Source of the DNA: Halobacteriales archaeon YIM A00010 | GTDB lineage: Archaea > Halobacteriota > Halobacteria > Halobacteriales > Haloarculaceae | Length of the DNA stretch: 64,000 nt | Reading direction: 5' to 3' | Assembly: GCA_025041175.1 (NCBI GenBank) | Contig: JAKCFJ010000001.1 | Coordinates: 682,001-746,000, forward strand | Part shown: positions 18,428 through 27,421 of the stretch, one piece after another | How the letters are laid out: each line of letters opens with the position of its first letter | How positions within the stretch are numbered: the stretch's first letter is position 1 | The notes under the pieces: model-generated | Databases searched by the model: none | Seen by the model: the letters and a program-made list of their open reading frames with translations, nothing else | Told to the model about the DNA's origin: nothing | Made by a program: the position numbers and the translations under genes

Positions 18428-19695
18428 GCGCCGATCACAACGCCTTCATCACGGAGACATCCATCGACCCCACGAGTGACGGACCCCTGTCCAGTGCGAC
18501 TGTCGCCGTCAAGGACAACATTTCGACGGCGGGCGTCCGGACGACCTGTGGCTCCGCAATGCTCGAGGAGTACGTCCCTCCCTACGACGCCACCGTCGTC
18601 AAACGACTCAAAGCGGCGGGCGCGACGATCGTCGGGAAGGCGAACATGGACGAGTTCGGGATGGGCGGGACGACTGAAACCTCCGCCTTCGGACCGACCG
18701 AAAACCCGCGGGCACGGGACCGAGTGGCCGGTGGCTCCTCGGGTGGAAGCGCGGCCGCCGTCGCGGCGGGCAAGGCGGATCTTGCGCTCGGCACCGACAC
18801 CGGCGGCTCGATCCGCAACCCGGCGGCGTTCTGTGGCGTCGTGGGTCTCAAACCGACGTACGGACTCGTCTCCCGATACGGGCTGATCGCGTACGCCAAC
18901 AGCTTAGAACAGATCGGACCGATCGCGCCGAGCGTCGAGGAAACCGCCGCGCTGTTGGACGTGATCGCCGGCCCGGACGACCACGACGCGACCACCCACC
19001 AGGCGGGAGCGAACGCGGCGTACGCCGCTGCGGCCGACGGGGCTGTCGATGGAATGACTGTCGGCGTTCTCAGATCCCTCCGCGAGGGAGCCGACCAACG
19101 GATCGTGGACGTGTTCGAGGAGTCAGTAGCCGAGTTGGAAGCACAGGGGGCCACCGTCGTCGAGATCGAACTCGACTCGATCGAACACGCGCTCGCGGCG
19201 TACTACGTCATCGCCATGTCCGAGGCCTCCTCGAACCTCGCGCGCTTCGACGGCGTCCGGTACGGCGTTTCGGGCGACTACGAGGGCGACTGGAACGAGT
19301 CGTTCGCCCGAGCACGAGAAGCGTTCGGCGAGGAGGTCAAACGCCGCGTTCTGCTCGGAACGTACGCGCTCTCTGCTGGATACCACGACAAGTATTACAA
19401 GAAAGCACAGGATGCCCGTGCGTGGGTGAAACGGGACTTCGACGACGCGTTTGCACAGGCAGACGTGCTCGCCTCGCCCACGATGCCGGTGTTACCACCG
19501 GAAATCGGCGACAGCCTCGGCGATCCGCTCGAACTGTACCGAATAGACGCCAACACCGTCCCCGTGAACCTCGCCAACCTCCCCGCGATCTCCGTCCCGG
19601 CGGGACGCGCAGAGGGTCTTCCCGTCGGGCTACAACTCGTCGGTCCTGCCTTCGGCGAACACCGGATCATCCGCGCCGCAAGCGCGCTCGATTGA
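18424..19695 (+). CDS. gatA: Asp-tRNA(Asn)/Glu-tRNA(Gln) amidotransferase subunit A
   Basis: GatA (423 aa) is the amidase-signature subunit that hydrolyses glutamine and channels ammonia to GatB. The Ser-cisSer-Lys triad is complete: Lys in VAVKDNI, Ser in GGSSGGSAAAVA and Ser in GTDTGGSIRNPAAFCG. Length is normal for haloarchaeal GatA. It is translationally coupled to gatC. A short AT-rich region follows the stop. Confidence 0.95.
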   Translation: MSADHNAFITETSIDPTSDGPLSSATVAVKDNISTAGVRTTCGSAMLEEYVPPYDATVVKRLKAAGATIVGKANMDEFGMGGTTETSAFGPTENPRARDRVAGGSSGGSAAAVAAGKADLALGTDTGGSIRNPAAFCGVVGLKPTYGLVSRYGLIAYANSLEQIGPIAPSVEETAALLDVIAGPDDHDATTHQAGANAAYAAAADGAVDGMTVGVLRSLREGADQRIVDVFEESVAELEAQGATVVEIELDSIEHALAAYYVIAMSEASSNLARFDGVRYGVSGDYEGDWNESFARAREAFGEEVKRRVLLGTYALSAGYHDKYYKKAQDARAWVKRDFDDAFAQADVLASPTMPVLPPEIGDSLGDPLELYRIDANTVPVNLANLPAISVPAGRAEGLPVGLQLVGPAFGEHRIIRAASALD

Positions 19696-19876
19696 CGACT
19701 TGAGGGCCGTTTTATCCGGTCCTCTGACGCTGATTCCCACTCTGCCAACACACCCAATAAACATCTAACAAATAATTATTTAATATTCTGTATAATTAGG
19801 AGAAATTAAACCGCGCCAAACATGCATAATCTATTAAAATACACTCATATGGGTGGAAGAATATTATTAGGATGCA
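19696..19876. other. AT-rich intergenic promoter region
   Basis: An AT-rich block (about 19760-19860) follows gatA and precedes a tiny hydrophobic gene. TAATTATTTAATATTC is TATA-like. No coding frame is credible. Confidence 0.5.
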
Positions 19877-20014
19877 ATGTCCGAGAGCGCCACACTCACG
19901 GAGCGTTTGACGAACCATCCGAAACTGGCCGGCGTGCTGTTCATGGTGCTGTTGTTGTTGTCACAGGCTGGTTCGGCTCAGGCCAACGCGTTGGTGTACT
20001 ACGCCGGACCGTAG
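19877..20014 (+). CDS. Tiny hydrophobic protein, 45 aa (DUF7503-like)
   Basis: The frame from ATG 19877 encodes MSESATLTERLTNHPKLAGV, then LFMVLLLLSQAGSAQANALV and YYAGP. One hydrophobic helix ends in a signal-peptidase-like ASAxA pattern and a conserved-looking short tail. Haloarchaea carry many such 40-50-aa proteins (DUF7503 from memory). Its stop is 20 bp before a MITE. Function unknown. Confidence 0.65.
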   Translation: MSESATLTERLTNHPKLAGVLFMVLLLLSQAGSAQANALVYYAGP

Positions 20015-20033
20015 GAAGCCGGGGTGCTGCTGA

Positions 20034-20242
20034 TACTGCCAGTCAGAAAGCCGTTACTCATTGGGACTGTTGTGATTCCGTCCCGCTGTGGCGACACAGA
20101 ACGGTTCGTGAAATCACAGAGCAGTCGTCAGTCAACGACCATACCGAACATACTCACAATAGTCCCTACATTGATTCGATCTTTCCGGCCGCAGTCTATG
20201 GGTTTGCGATGGCGGGTATTGAAATACGTCTGACCGACAGTA
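20034..20242. mobile_element. MITE, long type, with inner inverted repeat
   Basis: Outer ends TACTGCCAGTCAGAAAG and GACCGACAGTA enclose an inner inverted repeat (GGGACTGTTGTGA at 20063-20075 and its complement at 20154-20166, one mismatch). Left flank is TGA, right flank TCA. The right end supplies the stop codon of the CHAT gene. A second copy lies in opposite orientation at 55763-55972. Confidence 0.75.
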
Positions 20243-22327
20243 TCAAAGGTCGCTCGGAGCGATGTCGTCGCTCCAGCGCAGATTCCCGTCGATCAGTACG
20301 GGTATCCGTTCGAGGCTGAGAAACCGCTGTGTTTCCGTGGCCGACAGTTCGTAGGATTTGTTGTCGTTCGATGAGAGTCGATACTCCGTTTCCCCTTCGA
20401 CAAACGGATAGATAATCGTCCCTATCCCGGAGTGAGTTGTCGGGTAAGCAGTGATATCCAACTCGAACGAGTCATCTCCGTTGGGCGTGATCTCTCCGAG
20501 CATCGGGATGCCGCTTTCGGGTTGTGTGATCGCAAGGCTTCCATCCCCGACGACGAGATACTGGTTACTGATGAGGCTTTCGGGACGGGCGATGTTCATG
20601 GCGGCTCGGAGTGGGAACCCACAGTTGAGCAGTTTCGCCACGCTGTGTCCGATGGTAATCGCACCGGTGTTGATGACGTTTCCGAGCGTGACGACGCCAC
20701 CGATCGCCCCGGCGTCGATGAGCGCCATTCCCTGTTCGTAGGACTGGCAGGCGTTCAGGAAAAAGGCGTCTACACCGACCGTACCGAGCGTCCGCGCGTC
20801 GAACCGGCCGTTCGGACACTGTAAGCCTTCGTGGTCGATGTGGCCGATGTAATGGAGGAAGTCGGTCGGCTTCTCGAGCACGGCAGCGAGTTCGTCCGTC
20901 GACACCTCCCGGTGGATGCGAACTGAATGAGGGAGATCCGACTGGGAGCCGTACACGTCGTCGATCGCGTCGCACTCCTCGGCCATCTCCGATTCGTTGC
21001 AGACGACCGAGATCGAGATGTCTCCATCGGTCGGCGTTCGGTCGAGACGATTCCGGAAGGCGGTCGGGGTCGCTTTGCTCGCTCCCAACGGCGTTTCGTC
21101 ACCCACCCAGACGTGTTCGAGCGACTCCGTCGTCTCCGGCTGGACGTACTCCCGCCGGCCGGTGGTGTCAGCTGCCGTGCTCCGTGTCAGGGCACCGTCC
21201 CGGACGAACTCCGAGATGGTTTCCACCTGTCCGTTCTGTTGGTCGACCCGCTCACACCGCGGCGTTCGGACGACTGCGAGATCGTTCACGAGAAACGGAA
21301 TCGCCTCGATACTGTCCGGGCGTGTGGAGACGTGGGACGTCATCTTCCATTCGGGAACGTGCTGTTCGATGTCGGCGTAGGGGACGGACAGATACGCCTG
21401 GAGCTGTTCGGCGATGGACCGTCCGTACAGCTCCTCCAGTGAGAAGGGAAGGCTCGGTTCGAGCGTCCGCCGTTCGTGCAGCCCGATCCCGGTTTCGTCG
21501 GTGGTGCGGGTCAGACAGTCGAGGAACAGGACTTGTTTCAACACCCGCTCGACTTCCGCCTGGAAGCCGTGCCCGGTGTCGAGTGAGTGTTCGAAGCCGG
21601 TCGAGGTGGTGATCCTCGGTGTGCTTTCGGGGCGGACTGTCGCGCCGAGATAGTACGCCAGCGACGCGACGACGTAGACGTACCGGCGTTCGGGCGGCAG
21701 TTCGATTGTTATCCCCGTCTCCGGTGGGGTCAGCTCCTCCGGGACATCGAGCGTCTGCCCGCGCTCGATCACCGGTGGATGACCGCGAAGCGTCGGATAC
21801 GAGCGTTCACACCCCGTGGTCTTGAGCGCGGAGCCGAACGCAGACACCGCGGCCATCATGTCCGTCGGACAGTCGGTCGTGGTGATGGTTCCGGCGGGTG
21901 ACTGATGGCGCGAACGCGCGCCAACGGTGACAGCAGTCTCGGTGCCGAATTCGATCCGGGTTCGGGTCGTGTCGGACGAAATACTGACCCCGCTGTCGAC
22001 AGTGAGGTACACTTTGAGGGGGGCCGACAGCTCGAGCACGTACCGATCGGGCGGGTACGATTCGTCGGCACGCTCTTCGGTTCTCGTGAGCACCGCTCCG
22101 CTTTCATCCCTGAGATTCACACCGGTGACCGCGGGTATCGTGATCGCGGCCGTACGGACAGTGCGGGCGCTGTCGACCGGGTACTCGAACCGATCCGTGG
22201 GAACGAGCGTCGGCGTCGTCGGAGTGGAGGTGTGCAGCACACACCGACACCGGTCGATCTCGTCGATCAGCACGATTCCGGGGGACTCCTCCGTGTGCGT
22301 CCACGAAATCGCTTCCTGTCCACCCAT
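20243..22327 (-). CDS. CHAT-domain caspase-like protease
   Basis: A 694-aa protein whose C-terminal part is a CHAT (caspase HetF-associated with TPRs) peptidase. His496 in HYIGH and Cys527 in FLNACQS form the dyad, and GGVVTLGNV after the Cys is the usual strand. Residues 1-430 contain beta-rich and helical regions without TPR repeats; their role may be sensing. The last residues run straight into a MITE: the TGA stop is read from the TCA flanking the MITE end, so the original C-terminus may be lost. The gene follows a DUF7504-like gene on the same strand with a 69-bp gap. CHAT proteases often work in immunity or regulated proteolysis; that role here is inference. Confidence 0.8.
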   Translation of the reverse strand: MGGQEAISWTHTEESPGIVLIDEIDRCRCVLHTSTPTTPTLVPTDRFEYPVDSARTVRTAAITIPAVTGVNLRDESGAVLTRTEERADESYPPDRYVLELSAPLKVYLTVDSGVSISSDTTRTRIEFGTETAVTVGARSRHQSPAGTITTTDCPTDMMAAVSAFGSALKTTGCERSYPTLRGHPPVIERGQTLDVPEELTPPETGITIELPPERRYVYVVASLAYYLGATVRPESTPRITTSTGFEHSLDTGHGFQAEVERVLKQVLFLDCLTRTTDETGIGLHERRTLEPSLPFSLEELYGRSIAEQLQAYLSVPYADIEQHVPEWKMTSHVSTRPDSIEAIPFLVNDLAVVRTPRCERVDQQNGQVETISEFVRDGALTRSTAADTTGRREYVQPETTESLEHVWVGDETPLGASKATPTAFRNRLDRTPTDGDISISVVCNESEMAEECDAIDDVYGSQSDLPHSVRIHREVSTDELAAVLEKPTDFLHYIGHIDHEGLQCPNGRFDARTLGTVGVDAFFLNACQSYEQGMALIDAGAIGGVVTLGNVINTGAITIGHSVAKLLNCGFPLRAAMNIARPESLISNQYLVVGDGSLAITQPESGIPMLGEITPNGDDSFELDITAYPTTHSGIGTIIYPFVEGETEYRLSSNDNKSYELSATETQRFLSLERIPVLIDGNLRWSDDIAPSDL

Positions 22328-22396
22328 TACTTTGTCCCTCCCTGGCTGTGACCGAGCAGCGCCGCGCGAACGCGTCGGCGGTGAAAACAGAACGTG

Positions 22397-23080
22397 TTAC
22401 TCATTGAGGTCGGTCCAATCGGAGGTGATCGATGGTTCGGTGAGGTGCCAGCGTTGTTGAGGCGTCCCGTCCGTGACTCGAAGCTCCACGACCGCGTCCA
22501 CGAGCGGTTCGAACAGCGTCGCAAGCTCCGACTCCCGAGCCACCGGGAGGTGAATATGCACCATTCCGCTCCGTCGCTGCGTTGCGATGGCCGTGTACCG
22601 GACGAGACGCAACGAGACGTCCCGCTCGTTCGATTCGATAAACGTCGATAGCGAGTCGACACACACCCGAAGCTCTCCGGCGGCGAGCGGCTCGGCAGTA
22701 CGTTCGATAGAGCGGATGGTCCCGATGATCTGGGCGACGAGCGAGGAAGGAGTACGCACTGTGGTGTGTGACACGGCTGTCGAATCGGATTCACTCGGCG
22801 GACACTTGGCGCTTCTGAACCGCGTTACGTAATCCACGACGTAATCTCGGTGGTATGAGCCGTCCGTAACGGCCGATTGAGCATCCGTGCCCGACCCGTC
22901 CGTCGTGACGTACAACCGTTGGCGGTGCATGCTTGGATCACCCATGAAATGCCGGCACGCGAGCTGGTGGACCTCGGGCGCGACGTTCCCGACAACGAGT
23001 AATGTGCTACCACGCTGCTTCAGACGGCTGAGAGCTGCCGCGAACTCGGCTGACCCCAGCACTGCCCCATCGAATACCAT
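22397..23080 (-). CDS. DUF7504-like haloarchaeal protein beside CHAT
   Basis: A 227-aa protein with a RecA/Rossmann-like alternation of strands and helices: TLLVVGNVAPEVHQLACRHF near residue 30, LRVCVDSLSTFIES near 140 and MVHIHLPVARESE near 175. It lacks a Walker A motif, as do haloarchaeal DUF7504 proteins, to which I tentatively assign it. The real start is the ATG at 23080, one codon inside the frame. It probably forms an operon with the CHAT gene downstream; partner or regulator is inference. Confidence 0.6.
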   Translation of the reverse strand: MVFDGAVLGSAEFAAALSRLKQRGSTLLVVGNVAPEVHQLACRHFMGDPSMHRQRLYVTTDGSGTDAQSAVTDGSYHRDYVVDYVTRFRSAKCPPSESDSTAVSHTTVRTPSSLVAQIIGTIRSIERTAEPLAAGELRVCVDSLSTFIESNERDVSLRLVRYTAIATQRRSGMVHIHLPVARESELATLFEPLVDAVVELRVTDGTPQQRWHLTEPSITSDWTDLNE

Positions 23081-23302
23081 CAACTATTCCCTGTGAACAG
23101 ACTGAAAATAAACGTTGTGGTGGTCGATTCGATCACTCCGAACATCACTGTCCGCTCCCTCCATCGATGCACGGATCTATTTTTTATAATATTATAAATA
23201 TGTTAAAATGTTAACCAAAACGATCTCGTCTCGACGAAACTGCCCTAGACCGACAATCGTCGAATAAATCTATAAGTGATTGTCGATACTACTCCGTATC
23301 GT

Positions 23303-23404
23303 ATGTGTTATCGCTGTCCAAGTTGCGAAGGCGAACTGCAGCAGGAGCATCGATCGTGGATCTGCCAGGAGTGTGGTTACGCGCCAGCCCACGGCGCGGA
23401 TTGA
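23303..23404 (+). CDS. Zinc-ribbon micro-protein, 33 aa
   Basis: The frame ATG 23303 to TGA 23404 encodes MCYRCPSCEGELQQEHRSWI followed by CQECGYAPAHGAD. Four cysteines in CPSC and CQEC form a zinc ribbon. Haloarchaea encode several such proteins of 30-60 aa. An AT-rich TATA-like region (23178-23280) precedes it. Confidence 0.6.
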   Translation: MCYRCPSCEGELQQEHRSWICQECGYAPAHGAD

Positions 23405-24012
23405 TCTGACGCGTCGGTGAGGAACGGAGTGCTCTCTAGAGCGTGCGGGTATTGTTCACCGACCTCCGTCTGATCGCCTAATTGGTGACACGAGAGTCCG
23501 CTCTAGCGGCGTTCGTACGACGCTCCCCAGATCGGACTAGCAGTCAAAAGAACAGCCATTTAACCAATCATTCATTATCGCACCAGACTATCTTATAGAT
23601 AATATAAACTATAGAATAAGTTCATTAATATTGACATATATGGAGTTGGGTTGTGTTGTTGGAGGTGGCCTCTTCGCCATATGGGATGTTTCGGCCGGAA
23701 TAGCGCGCGTTCGTGTCGTCTATCTCACTCGTTATCCAAAAAGTTAATAACCGTTCTATCCGAGGTGTTTACTATCATATGCCCGTAGTGAATAGTGGTG
23801 GTACTATTTCATTTTCGTCGTTTCACGGTATTCCTCCCGTTGTACACTCCGGGGGAGTCGTCGTGGAAGCGGCGTACCGACGGGCGACGCGGTGTGATGC
23901 GGAATTTCCGTTGCGGCTACCGGTCAGAGAACGGTGTCCGACGACGATCGTGAACACAGCGAGACGAAATCAGTAGTACCGGGCGCACAGACACCACCAA
24001 TCATTCACACAG
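23405..24012. other. Long intergenic region before the subtilase
   Basis: About 600 bp without a convincing gene. Position 23570-23660 is very AT-rich with several TATA-like strings and probably holds the subtilase promoter. A frame at 23713-23976 is open but has atypical composition and no recognisable features; it may be the transcript leader. Confidence 0.45.
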
Positions 24013-25296
24013 ATGACGAACACGGACACAGACGACTTCGGTGTAGAACAGGGAAGACGCGAGCTGCTTCGATCGATGGGCGGACTCGGACTGTTCGGTT
24101 CGATCGGTCGACGCCTTACTGAGGGGACCGGCGGTCTCGTGCCAGTGAACGTCGGCTACCGCGGTGACAGCGGATTCGAAGCGGCGGCCGGGATCGCAAA
24201 CGAGGTCGTTCGCACCTTCGAGTTCGATGCGGCAACGATGACGCTCCCCGAGCGGCTACTGACGGGCGACGGGATCGGGGGGCTTACCACCGAGCGATCG
24301 ATCCGGTACGTCGAGCTAGACACTCAGATGTCAGCACTCCAACAGCAGACGCCGTGGGGGATCGGCCGGGTCAGTGCCGAGCGGGCTCACGCGCAGGGGA
24401 TCAGTGGCCGCACCATCGATATTGCGATCCTCGACAGTGGAATCGACGAGACCCACCCCGATCTCCGAGCGAACGTCGGCGACGGCGCGTCGTTCATCAA
24501 AGCTTTCGGGCTGTTATCGGCGGGAAAGCGACTCGAATCGTTCGGGGTACACCAGTCGTTCGAACACGCTGACCGGGCGCTCGGACGGCCGGCGAACGGT
24601 GAGCGGTCGTTTGGCGCGCTCGCTCCCAACGCGCCCGAGTGGCACGACGACGTGGGTCACGGGACCCACATCGCAGGTATCGCAGGGGCGATCGATAACT
24701 CCCAGGGCGTCGTCGGCGTCTGTCCCGATGCAACGCTACACGCCGTGCAGGTCCTGAGTTCCACCGGCGTTGGATCGGCCTCCGACATCGCGGCCGGCAT
24801 CGACCACGTCACGGCGCAAGGCTGGGACGTTGCAAACCTGAGTCTCGGCTCTCGGTACGATTCAAAGCTGGTTCGGGATGCGTGTTCCCACGCGGTCGAA
24901 CAGGGAACGCTTCTCGTCGCTGCAACGGGTAACAACGGCCCGTGCACCGACTGTGTGCGTTACCCTGCCGCCTACCCCACCGTCGTCAGCGTCGGGGCGA
25001 CCACCACGAACGACGCGCTCGCGTCTTTCTCCGCGACCGGTCCGGAGACCGACCTCGTCGCTCCCGGACAGAACATCAGATCGACGTACATTACCGACGT
25101 TCAGCGGTACGAAACGCTTTCCGGCACGTCGATGGCAGTGCCTCACGTTGCGGGGGCCGGCGGCCTTCTCATGGCGGAGGGGTACGAGAACACGGCCGCC
25201 GCCGACCGTCTCATCGAAACCGCACAAGACATCGGCCTCTCACGAAACGACGGCGGCGCGGGACTGCTCGATATTCCTGCCGCGCTCGGGCTGTGA
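24013..25296 (+). CDS. Tat-exported subtilisin-like serine protease
   Basis: A 427-aa S8 protease. The N-terminus has a twin-arginine signal (GRRELLRSMGGLGLFGSIG), then an I9-like propeptide (about 40-110) and the catalytic domain. The triad is Asp141 in LDSGID, His216 in GHGTH and Ser373 in GTSMA; the oxyanion Asn is in ATGNNG. Asp and His are 75 residues apart, about twice the usual spacing, because of an insertion at about 160-205. It should fold in the cytoplasm and act outside the cell. It ends 35 bp from the convergent alpha-toroid gene, which is also Tat-exported. Confidence 0.9.
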   Translation: MTNTDTDDFGVEQGRRELLRSMGGLGLFGSIGRRLTEGTGGLVPVNVGYRGDSGFEAAAGIANEVVRTFEFDAATMTLPERLLTGDGIGGLTTERSIRYVELDTQMSALQQQTPWGIGRVSAERAHAQGISGRTIDIAILDSGIDETHPDLRANVGDGASFIKAFGLLSAGKRLESFGVHQSFEHADRALGRPANGERSFGALAPNAPEWHDDVGHGTHIAGIAGAIDNSQGVVGVCPDATLHAVQVLSSTGVGSASDIAAGIDHVTAQGWDVANLSLGSRYDSKLVRDACSHAVEQGTLLVAATGNNGPCTDCVRYPAAYPTVVSVGATTTNDALASFSATGPETDLVAPGQNIRSTYITDVQRYETLSGTSMAVPHVAGAGGLLMAEGYENTAAADRLIETAQDIGLSRNDGGAGLLDIPAALGL

Positions 25297-25331
25297 CGGT
25301 CGGACACGAGATCAACGCCGACCACGGGGGG

Positions 25332-27302
25332 TCACGTGGAGTTATCGAGCATCGAAAGCGCTTCGATCGTCCCGGCGTGGCGCTGCATCGCCGTCTCCCC
25401 GGTGTAGAACCCACGTTCTGCGAAACCGCCCTCGGTGGTTTGTTGCTCGCGGAGAAGCCGGCGCGTGAGCTGTTGGTCGATTTCCCCGATCGCATCGGCC
25501 GCGGCCAATCCGAGCACCACGTGTCGTGCCTCAGTCTCGCTCGTGTATCCACCTTCTTGTTGTCGACCTGCTAAGTAGGCGACAGCGCTTTCGACGTCGA
25601 TGGCGGCGAGCCGATCGAGTCGCGCGAGCGTTTCCAACGCGTACCGCGTCTCGCGCACTGCACTCACTGAATCCGGGGATTCCTCGGAGACGTGTCCGCG
25701 GTCTCCCTGGCGGTCGGCGAGATACGTCCCGACGCCGTCCCGATCGATGGCAGACAGCTCGTTCGTCGCCGCGAGCGCGCGAACCGCGAGCCACGTAATC
25801 CGCGGGGAGAGCGAGACACCCGCGGAGCCGGACTCGTCCTTGTTGGTGAACCCCCCGCTCTCGTGTTGACGTTCGGTGATGAACGCGGCCGCCGTGTGAT
25901 CGATGGCACCGAGCCGATCGAGCCGATCGAGGGCAAGCACTGCGAGCGCGGTTTGCTCGACGGTCGCCTCGTTGGTCCAATCGAGCTGTGTGATCGAGCC
26001 ATCCGCGCGCTGCTGGTTGGCCAGCGTCTCCGCGAGCGCGTCCTCCGGGACGCGACCCGGCTCACCGAGCGCGTCGAGGGCGTGGATCGCCGCTTCGGTG
26101 TCTACCAACGACGACAGGCTACTGGGCCACGGACCGAAACCGTTCGATCCTGGGTGTCGACAGGCCGCGATGAACCGACTCGCCGCCGATCGATCGATTC
26201 GGTCGAGCGCGTTCGACGCCTCGAGCGCGCTCACTGCGAACGCCGTGTTGAGCAGGTAGTTCGTCACTGGTGGAGTACGATCCGGTGCCGTTTCGAATCC
26301 GCCGTAAAACCGCTCGTCGGCCGGATTCCGGCGCTGTCGCCCGGCGAGCCACTCCGTGTGTGTCCCGTGCGAGAACTGATCGAGTCGATCGATCCGCGAG
26401 AGGGTGATGAGCGCTTGTGCAGTGGTCCGCGTCGCCACTTCCGGTTCGAGCCGACAGATCGAAGACGAACAATCCGCCGGCGCGAGGTGACCCCGAAACC
26501 CGCCCGTCGGCTGCTGAACCGCGCGCAGGAATCCCGTCGCCGCCCGGACAGTGTCGGCGGTCAACGCGTCCAACACCGACAACGCGGCGATCGCGTGGTA
26601 CGTCCCTTTGACGGTGGGAGCGTTCTGGTTGGGAGTAACCGGCCAGCCACCGGTCGCGTGCTGTGTGTCGTGGACGAACGCCACCACTTGCTCGCGGACC
26701 GGCTGGGACAACGCGTCTAGCGCCGCAAGCGCGGCCGTCGACTTGTGCGTGGCTTCGAGCGTGCTGGCGATCGATCCGCCTGTGAAACCGATGCGGGGGG
26801 AAAATCCTCCTGCATCGGTTTGTTGATCGAGAAGAAACTCGGCGGCAGCGGTCTCATCAACGGGAACGTCGAACTGTCGGGCCAACGATAGGGCGTGGTA
26901 CGTGTCGGTGGTCCACGGCCCCAAAAAGTCCCCGTGTTGGCGGAAAAAGCCCCCTGTTTCCCCGTCCTGGAGGCGTGTGGCTGCGCGCGCCGGCTCCTCT
27001 CCAACGCTGTCCGTCCGTGGATCGGCCGTCTGTGCGGCCGTGACGGCGAGGTGGGTGTACCTCGGGAAGACGACTTGTCCCGGAAACTCGGTCGAGACCC
27101 CCGTCTCCTGCCACAGCGCTCTGGTGACCCACTCCACCGCAGCCGTGTACGACTGCCCATCGAGAGCCGCTGTCCCTTCGCTTGGGGCGTCCGCCCGATC
27201 GAACGGCCGAGCACCTGCCTGTCCGATCGCTGTTGCACCAACCGATCCAACCGCTTTCAGAAGCAGCCGTCGTGATACACCGTATGCATTATTATCCAAC
27301 AT
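25332..27302 (-). CDS. Tat-exported squalene-cyclase/prenyltransferase-like toroid protein
   Basis: A 656-aa protein with a Tat signal (SRRLLLKAVGSVGATAIGQA) and about eleven repeats of the type QQ-x(3-5)-GGF/W, each in an alternating helix pattern (e.g. QQPTGGFRGHL, RQHESGGFTNKDES, RQQEGGYTSE). This is the alpha/alpha-toroid of terpene cyclases, prenyltransferase beta subunits and complement-like thioester domains. The DxDD motif of cyclases and the zinc site of prenyltransferases were not found, so an enzymatic role is doubtful; a binding or structural role outside the cell is more likely. The ATG at 27302 is fixed by the signal; the frame's extension upstream is antisense to the next gene. 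Confidence 0.8.
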   Translation of the reverse strand: MLDNNAYGVSRRLLLKAVGSVGATAIGQAGARPFDRADAPSEGTAALDGQSYTAAVEWVTRALWQETGVSTEFPGQVVFPRYTHLAVTAAQTADPRTDSVGEEPARAATRLQDGETGGFFRQHGDFLGPWTTDTYHALSLARQFDVPVDETAAAEFLLDQQTDAGGFSPRIGFTGGSIASTLEATHKSTAALAALDALSQPVREQVVAFVHDTQHATGGWPVTPNQNAPTVKGTYHAIAALSVLDALTADTVRAATGFLRAVQQPTGGFRGHLAPADCSSSICRLEPEVATRTTAQALITLSRIDRLDQFSHGTHTEWLAGRQRRNPADERFYGGFETAPDRTPPVTNYLLNTAFAVSALEASNALDRIDRSAASRFIAACRHPGSNGFGPWPSSLSSLVDTEAAIHALDALGEPGRVPEDALAETLANQQRADGSITQLDWTNEATVEQTALAVLALDRLDRLGAIDHTAAAFITERQHESGGFTNKDESGSAGVSLSPRITWLAVRALAATNELSAIDRDGVGTYLADRQGDRGHVSEESPDSVSAVRETRYALETLARLDRLAAIDVESAVAYLAGRQQEGGYTSETEARHVVLGLAAADAIGEIDQQLTRRLLREQQTTEGGFAERGFYTGETAMQRHAGTIEALSMLDNST

Positions 27303-27421
27303 ATGACACCAGTTGTGAGTGGTGGCTTCATCGTGGTCCCTGGTGATAAATCCCCGTTTCGCAGGCGATCTCCAAGCGATGTTCTGATCGCTGAGTGAGA
27401 GAACGGTCGGGAACAGGTCGG

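Noticed and set aside
19822-20319. A 165-codon plus-strand frame
   Set aside because: It overlaps the better 45-aa gene in another frame and then translates the MITE and the antisense of the CHAT gene.
23713-23976. An 87-codon plus-strand frame before the subtilase
   Set aside because: No domain, atypical composition and no clear ribosome site; more likely leader DNA.
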